A model generated the notes under the pieces. It made no database searches. It worked only from the letters and a program-made list of their open reading frames with translations, and was not told where the DNA came from. Below are positions 6,919-13,375 of a DNA stretch of 17,714 bases, piece after piece. This DNA is from Sediminispirochaeta sp964394395. GTDB taxonomy: Bacteria > Spirochaetota > Spirochaetia > DSM-16054 > Sediminispirochaetaceae. The stretch is taken from positions 1 through 17,714 of the forward strand of contig CAYMWV010000062.1 of NCBI GenBank assembly GCA_964394395.1, read 5' to 3'. Numbering within the stretch: the stretch's first letter is position 1; every line of letters starts with the position of its first letter. A program made the position numbers and the translations under genes.

Positions 6919-7579
6919 GAGCTACCATCTCTTCTTGCTTCTCATTCTCTGCTCACTTCTCTATGTTTCAGGTTGTTCTGGAAATTCTCCAAAAATTATA
7001 ACTCTGGATACCCGGTTGGAGAGGGTTTATGACCAGAAGCGGTGGAAAGAGGAGCTCCGGCTCTTCCTGCTGATTACCGATGAGGATGGCCCTGAGGATA
7101 TTGAAGAGATCGACATCGCCTTTGACCGGCAGGAGCTGTTGTGGAAGATCACCGGGGAAGATATTGTTACGGTTCAAAAAGATGGAGAAATCTGGATGGG
7201 CCATCCTGCTGTATCGATGCCCGGGGGTGGAGTCTTCCCTGATGGCAGCTATCGGGTTATCCTTATTGACCAGCTTGGAAAAAGCAGTGAAAGTTCTTTT
7301 CGTATCGGAGTGGGTTCCGGTGGGGTTAAGAGCGAGCCGGATATTGTGATCTCCCATGAGAGAGATGGGGAAGGGGGGATCATCTTCCCTGACAGAGGAG
7401 AGTGGGAAGAGCTGAGATGGGTCGTTTATGATCAAGAGGCTGCTGTTTTAGAGACCAGGGAAGCTGTTATGGATGAAAATGGAAGAGTACCCATTCCCGA
7501 TGAATCAACAGGAAGGTACCTACAGCTATTCGGCTTTAACAGCTCAGAAAAGATACACTACCGGATAAAGATACGATAG
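6902..7579 (+). CDS. predicted outer-membrane lipoprotein of unknown function
   Basis: This is a 225-residue protein with a lipoprotein signal: a basic start (R3, R6), a hydrophobic core LFLLLILCSLLY, and the lipobox VSGC with the lipidated Cys at residue 25. Ser follows the Cys, which by the E. coli +2 rule favours the outer membrane, though that rule is not proven in other phyla. The mature part is acidic and predicted to be rich in beta strands, with segments such as PDGSYRVILIDQLGKSSESSF. I see no known domain. I chose the ATG at 6902 because it gives a normal-length signal peptide. An ATG at 6872 would add 10 residues before it. The gene overlaps the acyltransferase by 17 bases at its start and the ParB-like gene by 22 bases at its end, the latter in convergent orientation. 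Confidence 0.75.
   Translation: MWRNCRSYHLFLLLILCSLLYVSGCSGNSPKIITLDTRLERVYDQKRWKEELRLFLLITDEDGPEDIEEIDIAFDRQELLWKITGEDIVTVQKDGEIWMGHPAVSMPGGGVFPDGSYRVILIDQLGKSSESSFRIGVGSGGVKSEPDIVISHERDGEGGIIFPDRGEWEELRWVVYDQEAAVLETREAVMDENGRVPIPDESTGRYLQLFGFNSSEKIHYRIKIR
7558..7579. repeat. imperfect palindrome spanning two convergent stop codons
   Basis: The 22 bases CTACCGGAT-AAAG-ATACGATAG form two 9-base arms that pair at 7 of 9 positions around a 4-base loop. The left CTA is the stop of the minus-strand gene and the right TAG is the stop of the plus-strand gene. It has no T-run, so it is at best a weak hairpin rather than a standard terminator. Confidence 0.55.
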
Positions 7580-8493
7580 ATCCCCCGGACAAAGCGTTTT
7601 AACCGATCCAGCAGCCGCCTTTTCCACCCCTTGCCGTACCTGAGGGCGTAATCACTCACTGCATCGGATAGAGAGAAATCATTACCATATTTCCTTTTTA
7701 GGCCATCCCAGTGCTTGATGATCCACATATAGAGATCGCCAAAACTTCTTCCTGGAAAGCGGGATAAAATATTATCTCTGAAAATGATATCCACTATCGG
7801 AAGGTATAAGTTTTCATACCACGATGTGGCGGCTTCAAGAAAGGGAATCTCCTCATCCACATTCTGGTTCATGAAATATTTATGCCCCTGGATATGGCGC
7901 AACAGTTCTATCCATCGTCCGGTTTCAGTGAAATGGATTTCCCGACGATCTATAGCCTTTCCAATCTCAGTCTCAGTAAAGACCCGTTCTTTCTCATAGT
8001 CGATTACCAGCCACTTGAGATCATTGTTAGTCATTCCCGGTTCCAGTTTCAGTTCCGTATCAAGTTCAATCACCTCGGCATCAATATCTTGAACACCCTG
8101 GCTTTTAGCCACCGACACCCTATGGTTTCCATCCCGGACAAAATAGACTCCTCCAATTTCATACAGCTTGATGGGAGGAAGAATCACATCGGTGAGGTGT
8201 GCCCTGTCTACGCTTTCCCAGCGTCCCCGAATAAAGTCTTTTTTGGGGAGGAAGGTGGAGTTGAAATCCTTGTACCGTCCCTCGCTGCCCACAATAAGGT
8301 CGATATCAATCTCCTTCATCCCCTTATAGGTTTGTCCCTTCGGCTTGATCAGATTTTTCACATCTTCCAGACTCAAAAGATGCTGCTTTTCCGGAGTGAG
8401 AGCATTAAGAAGGGAACTTATGCTTGCCTTTGAGCGGGCCCGGTTGAAGTCGTCCCTGGCCTGGCTGCGAACAAGAGGGGAGTTCTGACTCAT
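7558..8493 (-). CDS. ParB/Srx-fold domain protein, function unknown
   Basis: This is a 311-residue cytoplasmic protein. Residues about 60-145 contain a ParB-N/sulfiredoxin-like module: IDLIVGSEGRYKDF at 64-77, then LPPIKLYEIGGVYFVRDGNHRVSVAKSQG at 105-133 (written here only to mark the region), with the signature DGNHR at 121-125. In ParB relatives the equivalent GNHR/GERR loop binds CTP or another nucleotide. The C-terminal half is helical and ends in a very basic tail (GKGWKRRLLDRLKR onward), suitable for nucleic acid or membrane contact. There is no HTH and no parS-like context, so chromosome segregation is unlikely. The start overlaps the stop of the phosphoesterase gene as ATGA, and a GAGG ribosome-binding site lies 7 bases before it, so the two are translationally coupled. 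Confidence 0.75.
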   Translation of the reverse strand: MSQNSPLVRSQARDDFNRARSKASISSLLNALTPEKQHLLSLEDVKNLIKPKGQTYKGMKEIDIDLIVGSEGRYKDFNSTFLPKKDFIRGRWESVDRAHLTDVILPPIKLYEIGGVYFVRDGNHRVSVAKSQGVQDIDAEVIELDTELKLEPGMTNNDLKWLVIDYEKERVFTETEIGKAIDRREIHFTETGRWIELLRHIQGHKYFMNQNVDEEIPFLEAATSWYENLYLPIVDIIFRDNILSRFPGRSFGDLYMWIIKHWDGLKRKYGNDFSLSDAVSDYALRYGKGWKRRLLDRLKRFVRGIYRIFIR

Positions 8494-9212
8494 CCTGGCA
8501 CCTCGATTTCTATTACCACATGTTCATAGGCGTTGACCACCGTTGTCTCTTGATAAGTGGATTTTCGTATTGCGTTAAGATCGTAGAGATGTACATGCCC
8601 GTGAATAAGGTATCTTGGTTTAAACCACTGCATAAATCGCAAAAAGACGGAAAACCCTTGATGACACCGGTCCTCCCTGTCATGAATACCCGCAGGAGGA
8701 GCGTGAGTCAAGAGGATGTCGAGCCACCGCCCCCGGAAAATTTTGTTAATAAGCAGCCCGGGAAGCAGTCTCGTTATCTTAAAAAACATCTGAAATTCTG
8801 AAAACTGATTTATTCCGTTATTATACTTCTTACTTCCTCCAAGACCGGCTACAAGAACCCCGCCAATCTTCATTACCCGATCTCCCAGGTAGGTACTGCC
8901 GAAACTTCTTTCGGTAAAACTGGTTTTTTTAAAATCAAACTGATCTGTCATATGCTCCTTGCGGTAAAATGCAATCCGTTTCAAATTGTGATTTCCAAAG
9001 ACAAAACCAAGCGGTTTATTCAGATTACTGACAATATAACCGTAGTAAGGAAGCTCAAGATCTCCTGCCCCCAGGACCAGGTCTATGTTGGAAAACCTGC
9101 TCTTTAAGCTATTGGAATAGATAAGGGGATCCACATGGTCGGAGACACAGAGGATGCGGACCCGTATAGGGCTCTTTTCAGGCGATTCACTTTTCTCAGA
9201 ACCATCTTTCAT
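8490..9212 (-). CDS. calcineurin-like metallophosphoesterase
   Basis: This is a 240-residue soluble enzyme of the binuclear-metal phosphoesterase superfamily. The motif order is normal: SDHVDP at 24-29, GAGDLE at 49-54 (D51), GNHN at 73-76 (N74, H75), THAPP at 169-173 (H170) and HGHVH at 204-208. The first motif lacks the canonical D-x-H: D25 is present but position 27 is Val, so one metal ligand is missing or supplied otherwise. Similar SDxVDP variants occur in this superfamily as I remember it. The substrate cannot be read from the sequence. It follows the TPR gene by 16 bases and overlaps the ParB-like gene by 4. The ribosome-binding site is weak (GGTGA). Confidence 0.85.
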   Translation of the reverse strand: MKDGSEKSESPEKSPIRVRILCVSDHVDPLIYSNSLKSRFSNIDLVLGAGDLELPYYGYIVSNLNKPLGFVFGNHNLKRIAFYRKEHMTDQFDFKKTSFTERSFGSTYLGDRVMKIGGVLVAGLGGSKKYNNGINQFSEFQMFFKITRLLPGLLINKIFRGRWLDILLTHAPPAGIHDREDRCHQGFSVFLRFMQWFKPRYLIHGHVHLYDLNAIRKSTYQETTVVNAYEHVVIEIEVPG

Positions 9213-9228
9213 CGTTGTTCACCAGGGA

Positions 9229-10590
9229 TTAGTCAAAATTTATATCTTTTAGAATAGCCTGAAACTCATCCTTGCCAAAGAGTTCCACCGGCCGGCTTTC
9301 ACTAAACTCTACGGCGCTTCTGCTGAATGATGAGCTGGAGTAGATGACCCCCCTGCCAACCGAAAGCTTTTTCATTTCATCCAAAATCGCCCGTACCGTC
9401 GATTCGGTGATCATCTCCGGAACCCGCAAAAACCAAAGCAGTTTTGGCAATTTCTTTGCGTTCCGCCACTTCGAATCGCTTTCTACCGCAATGATCTGGC
9501 AACCGTTTTTTATATCCGTGGTATCACGGATGTTTAGATTCATGGATGATGCTACCGCCTTACAAAGATCGATAAACTCTGTTGGTCCTGCGGTTAGATA
9601 ATCTTTAATTTTGTCATTGGTTCTCAGTTCCTGGTACTGGCTAAGTTTCTCCGCCACATCCCGAAAAGATGGCTTCTTTTTATAGATTGTCTCCCACTGC
9701 TCGATCGCCTTGTCGAAATTTCTGCTTTTTTCGTGACAGAGGGCAAGGAAATAGCGGGCATAGAGGGTTTCCTGAGCACTATCGTTCTGGGAGAGCTTAA
9801 TGGCCCGCTTAAGCTCGGATATCGCCTTATCAAAACTGTTCATGTGCATGTAACAGCTTCCCCGCTCCACCAGCGCTTTTATCTTCATCTCCTGATCCCG
9901 CTGGGCCTTTTCGAAGCTCAAGAGGGCTGCCACGTAGTCGTGATCATCCTTTTGAAGCTTTCCAAAATAGAAGTGGGCCTTGTAGTTGTTAGGGTTAAAA
10001 CGGAGGGCCTCTTCAAACTCCTTTTTGGCCTCCAGCACCTTTTTATTGCGAAAAAGGGCATATCCAAGAGAGTAGTGGGCATCAGAGTGCCGGGGGTCTA
10101 GTTCTACCGTTTTACGATAGTATTTGATAGCTTTTTCTGTTCGTTCTCGCTCTTCAAAGATGAGGCCAGCCTTGAAATAGTGATCAGCCGTCTGGGGCTC
10201 CATCCGTATCAGCAGGAGATACTCCTTCAGAGCCTCTTCAGCCTGTCCAAACCGTTGGTACAATTCTGCAATCTTTTTGCGGAACTCGTGCTCATTTACC
10301 GACCCATCGAAAATACCGATCTGGTTAACCGTCTTCAGCTCCATAAGACCCAGTTCCGGTTTGTTCAACCCGATGTAGGCTAATCCAAGATAATAGTGGG
10401 CTTCCGCATTCTGGGGGCTTTTTGCAAGTATTTGCTTTGCCTGCCGGACAACAGTGCTCATTTTTCCCTGTTTAAGCCCATTTTGTAGAATAGCAACCTG
10501 TTTAGGTGCTATAATTGATTTAACAAGGAAAAAGGTAAATAAGCCTATTCCTATGCCGAGGATTATGATAAGGGCGATTATTACTGGCAT
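9229..10590 (-). CDS. membrane-anchored TPR protein with degenerate Mrr-nuclease-like C-terminus
   Basis: This is a 453-residue protein. Residues about 2-25 form one membrane helix with no lipobox or cleavage site, so the rest is either cytoplasmic or periplasmic. Residues about 48-320 are TPR repeats, clearest at 135-300 (for example AIKYYRKTVELDPRHSDAHY). Residues about 333-450 resemble the Mrr_cat restriction-nuclease fold: an opening TEFIDLCKAVASS, a central strand NGCQIIAVES, and a closing GRGVIYSSSSFSRSAVEFS with VELFGKDEF. The catalytic positions look lost, with Q365 where Asp is expected and FLR near 387-389 where (Q/E)-x-K is expected. I therefore infer a binding or scaffold domain. 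A GGAGGAG ribosome-binding site lies 9 bases before the ATG. It heads the three-gene minus-strand unit. Confidence 0.8.
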   Translation of the reverse strand: MPVIIALIIILGIGIGLFTFFLVKSIIAPKQVAILQNGLKQGKMSTVVRQAKQILAKSPQNAEAHYYLGLAYIGLNKPELGLMELKTVNQIGIFDGSVNEHEFRKKIAELYQRFGQAEEALKEYLLLIRMEPQTADHYFKAGLIFEERERTEKAIKYYRKTVELDPRHSDAHYSLGYALFRNKKVLEAKKEFEEALRFNPNNYKAHFYFGKLQKDDHDYVAALLSFEKAQRDQEMKIKALVERGSCYMHMNSFDKAISELKRAIKLSQNDSAQETLYARYFLALCHEKSRNFDKAIEQWETIYKKKPSFRDVAEKLSQYQELRTNDKIKDYLTAGPTEFIDLCKAVASSMNLNIRDTTDIKNGCQIIAVESDSKWRNAKKLPKLLWFLRVPEMITESTVRAILDEMKKLSVGRGVIYSSSSFSRSAVEFSESRPVELFGKDEFQAILKDINFD

Positions 10591-10618
10591 TGATATCGTC
10601 TCCTCCGATAAGATTAAT
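10590..10618 (+). promoter_or_regulatory. candidate promoter for the plus-strand TPR pair
   Basis: TTGATA (10590-10595) and ATTAAT (10613-10618) are separated by 17 bases. They match the sigma-70 consensus at 5 of 6 and 4 of 6 positions. A start near 10625 would give a leader of about 15 bases to the ATG at 10640. The -35 overlaps the first codon of the divergent gene. Confidence 0.25.
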
Positions 10619-10639
10619 GAGAAAGCGGGTTTGTGTCAA

Positions 10640-11368
10640 ATGATAGTAGTCAAGAAGAGAAGAGTAATTATAAGAGCTGGTATGTTTTTCATGCTTTTAG
10701 CCGGAGTTCTCCATGGGCAGAGCGACCTTTTTATAAAAGGGGAAACCCTTTTTGTTGAGAATAAACCGGCCGAGGCGCTTCTTATCCTGGAGGACGTGGT
10801 AGAATCGGAGAGGAATAATGGTAAGGCTTGGCTCTATCTGGCTATAGCGTATGAGCAGATGGAGCAGTACGAAAATGCCATATCCACCTATAGAAAGGCT
10901 CTCTCGATTCCGGAAACCTCCAATTACCATGATACCTACCATTTTAACAGTGGAAATAACTATCTACGCCTCGGTTTAGCCGATAAAGCTATTGTGGAGT
11001 ATGGGAAGAGCATAGAGCTTAATAGTGCATTCTCTAAAGCGTACCTTAACCGGGCAAATGTACAGGTGGAGGAAGGGGAGTACCGAAATGCGGTAAAGGA
11101 CTACCGTACATTTCTCACCATGCGACCAGATGATCCCCAGAAAGATTCTATAGCGGGAATGATTTCCCTTTTAAGCCAATCAATACAGGATGAAGAGAGG
11201 CGTAAACTGGAGGAAGAACGGCAGAAAAAAGAGGAGGAAGCACGTCAACAAGCCCTACTTGATCAGATCCTTGGATCGTTAGAGAATGCGGGTAGCGAGA
11301 CGACCAACCTTTCCGCCGGGTCAGGGGAATCGGAAGATTATGAAGAGAGTTTTGATATTATCGATTAA
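10640..11368 (+). CDS. exported TPR protein with C-terminal coiled coil
   Basis: This is a 242-residue protein with a signal peptide: basic KKRR at 5-8, a hydrophobic core to about 24, and likely cleavage after HGQS or nearby (26-28). This places it in the periplasm. Residues about 29-165 hold about four TPR repeats (for example AWLYLAIAYEQMEQYENAI at 63-81 and AYLNRANVQVEEGEYRNAV at 134-152). Residues about 183-207 are a charged helix (EERRKLEEERQKKEEEAR) and the tail is acidic. The open frame extends far upstream through the antisense of the neighbouring gene, but only the ATG at 10640 gives a normal signal peptide. TTG at 10631 and ATG at 10682 are alternatives, and none has a strong ribosome-binding site. 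It lies 14 bases before the larger TPR gene. The function is presumably protein-protein scaffolding. Confidence 0.78.
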   Translation: MIVVKKRRVIIRAGMFFMLLAGVLHGQSDLFIKGETLFVENKPAEALLILEDVVESERNNGKAWLYLAIAYEQMEQYENAISTYRKALSIPETSNYHDTYHFNSGNNYLRLGLADKAIVEYGKSIELNSAFSKAYLNRANVQVEEGEYRNAVKDYRTFLTMRPDDPQKDSIAGMISLLSQSIQDEERRKLEEERQKKEEEARQQALLDQILGSLENAGSETTNLSAGSGESEDYEESFDIID

Positions 11369-11382
11369 GATGGAGTAGATAT

Positions 11383-13320
11383 ATGGATAAAAGGGTTGTT
11401 GCAATTATAGCTGGAGTCGTGGTTCTCATTTTCCTCATTGGAGGTGGTCTACTCCTCTTGAACAGAGGAAAAACAGAGACGGTAAGTCCTGCTGCTGTTG
11501 AAGCGGAAGGAGATGATGAGCTTGATGCTGCAGAAAAGCGGCGTAATAACACATTGCGATTGGCCAGGGAGTATCTGGAGAGTGGAGAATATCAGCGGGC
11601 CCTCGATTTAATCGACGAATTATTAATAGAAGATGGTGATGATAATGAGGCGCGACAGCTTCGTGACAGGGTCGTAAGTGAAAGGAAACGGGAGGAGGAG
11701 GAGAAAGCCGAGGCACTGCGAAGAAGCCAGGAAGAGCTGAAGGACACCCTCTCGGATTTGGGAGACAACCTTAAGACTTCTCCCCCCAGTGCAGAGGAGC
11801 AGCAGCAGGCGAAGGAGCTGGAAGCGAAGCGTCAGGAGGAGCTGAGAAAACTGGAGGAACAGCGAAAGGAAGCTGAGGAACGCCGAAAGGCGGAGGAGGA
11901 GCGCATCGCTGCCCTAAGCAGAGCGGAGCGGGAGAAGGCGGATAAGATTCGCAGCTTGATCCAGCAGGGTGAAGAGGCCATGGAGAAGGAGAACTATATC
12001 GGCGCCCGGGGCTATTTCTCCGACGCTCTGGAGCTTGATCCCGATACCGCTCCTGCTCTTGCAAATACCGGGGAGAGTTACTTCAGGGAAGATGAGAATA
12101 GCGATTCAAACATAAAGAAGGCGGTTGAGTACGCCAATAAGTCGATCAAAAGCGATCCTGATCTCTGGATTCCCTACAACACCCTGGGCAAAGTGTACAG
12201 CAAACAGCGGCAGTGGGATAGTGCGATCGATTCCTACAAACGGGCGGCCAGACTCAATCCTGAAAACGCAGAGCTTCTTTTTGAGCTGGGGAAGGCGCAG
12301 TATCGAACCGGCCGATTTGAAGATGCCCGGCAATCCTTTGAAGCGTCGATCCATATCGATCCCACCCATGAAAAGGCGTATCTCAATTTAGGGGTGACTC
12401 ACCGCCGATTGGGAAACAGCAATGCGGCGATTAATGCTTTTTCCAGTGCCGCCGGGATCAATAGTGAGAGTGATATCGCCTTTTTTCAGCTTGGAGAGCT
12501 CTATAGCGGGAGAGGGGATAACGCCAGGGCGGCAGAAAACTACGGCAAGGCAGCCTCCCTGGTTCCAGACAGGGGAGTCTATCACGGTTCCAGAGCTCTT
12601 GCCCTGACCAAAATTGGTCGTTATGAAGAGGCAGAGAGCGCCTACCTGAAGGCGGTAGAAGCAGATCCGCAGAGCGCTGTTAGTTTTTACAATCTTGCTC
12701 TGGTACAACTCAATTTAGGAAAATTGGACCAGGCTTTTGAAAATGCGGCTAAGGCGGTACAGATAGATTCTTCATCCCCGGTGTATCTCTATACCCTCGG
12801 TATGACCAGCGAAGCTCTGGGAAACCGGGACGGAGCCATTAGCGCCTATCAGGCATCAATAAAGCAGGATAGTACCTATCTTCTCCCGAAGATCAATCTG
12901 GGTAAACTCTACGATGAGGCCGGCCGGTACGATGAAGCGCTGAATCATCTCCTGGCGGCATACTCAATCAGTCCCGATTCCCTGGAGGTGAACAATAATT
13001 TAGGAAATGTCTACCTCCACAAGGAGCTTTACCAGGAGAGTATTAAACACTATAAAAAAGCGATTGAAAAGAAACCCAATGCAACCTTGATGCGGTACCA
13101 TCTCGCTTTGGCCTATATCGAAACAGGGCAAAATGATGGGGCTATATCAACGCTGCAGGAGCTATTAAAGGTAGACCCCTCTTACTGGGATGCCTATTAT
13201 CAGTTAGGCAAACTGCTCTTTGCCCAGGGTGATGCCGAAGCAGGCAGGACAATTCTGAACCGGCTTCTGGAGAAAAATCCTGACTATGAAAAAAGAGAGG
13301 AGGTGCAATCCCTCTTATAG
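11383..13320 (+). CDS. membrane-anchored multi-TPR protein
   Basis: This is a 645-residue protein. Residues about 5-27 are one membrane helix followed by an acidic segment. One TPR-like unit lies at about 58-92, then a long Glu/Arg/Lys coiled coil at about 97-195, then about 13 consecutive 34-residue TPR units from about 190 to the end (for example IPYNTLGKVYSKQRQWDSAI and LEVNNNLGNVYLHKELYQESI). The repeats would form a solenoid of about 450 residues for binding proteins or peptides. GGAG lies 7 bases before the ATG, and the gene follows the exported TPR gene by 14 bases. It converges with mutL. I recall that Borrelia carries a large TPR surface protein (Lmp1) next to mutL. This is a recollection, and homology is not shown. 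No enzyme domain is present. Confidence 0.85.
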   Translation: MDKRVVAIIAGVVVLIFLIGGGLLLLNRGKTETVSPAAVEAEGDDELDAAEKRRNNTLRLAREYLESGEYQRALDLIDELLIEDGDDNEARQLRDRVVSERKREEEEKAEALRRSQEELKDTLSDLGDNLKTSPPSAEEQQQAKELEAKRQEELRKLEEQRKEAEERRKAEEERIAALSRAEREKADKIRSLIQQGEEAMEKENYIGARGYFSDALELDPDTAPALANTGESYFREDENSDSNIKKAVEYANKSIKSDPDLWIPYNTLGKVYSKQRQWDSAIDSYKRAARLNPENAELLFELGKAQYRTGRFEDARQSFEASIHIDPTHEKAYLNLGVTHRRLGNSNAAINAFSSAAGINSESDIAFFQLGELYSGRGDNARAAENYGKAASLVPDRGVYHGSRALALTKIGRYEEAESAYLKAVEADPQSAVSFYNLALVQLNLGKLDQAFENAAKAVQIDSSSPVYLYTLGMTSEALGNRDGAISAYQASIKQDSTYLLPKINLGKLYDEAGRYDEALNHLLAAYSISPDSLEVNNNLGNVYLHKELYQESIKHYKKAIEKKPNATLMRYHLALAYIETGQNDGAISTLQELLKVDPSYWDAYYQLGKLLFAQGDAEAGRTILNRLLEKNPDYEKREEVQSLL

Positions 13321-13375
13321 GAATGGCTGCGGGAGAGCCTCGATTCAGTGCGATGATTATTGTGGTCAGCCTATA

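Noticed and set aside
7882..8433. 183-residue plus-strand open frame
   Set aside because: It is antisense to the ParB-like gene, which has conserved motifs and a coupled start.
7558..8493. ParB-like gene as evidence for a plasmid or partition locus
   Set aside because: There is no ParA, no HTH domain and no repeated parS-like sites nearby. The neighbours are chromosomal-type genes.
10611..10639. Perfect TTGACA -35 box (minus strand, 10639-10634) with TAATCT 17 bases on
   Set aside because: The -10 match is only 3 of 6, and the implied start near 10604 would fall inside the ribosome-binding site of the minus-strand TPR gene.
13321..13375. Possible terminator between the convergent TPR and mutL genes
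   Set aside because: Only a 4-base stem (GGCT/AGCC) is visible and there is no T-run on either strand.
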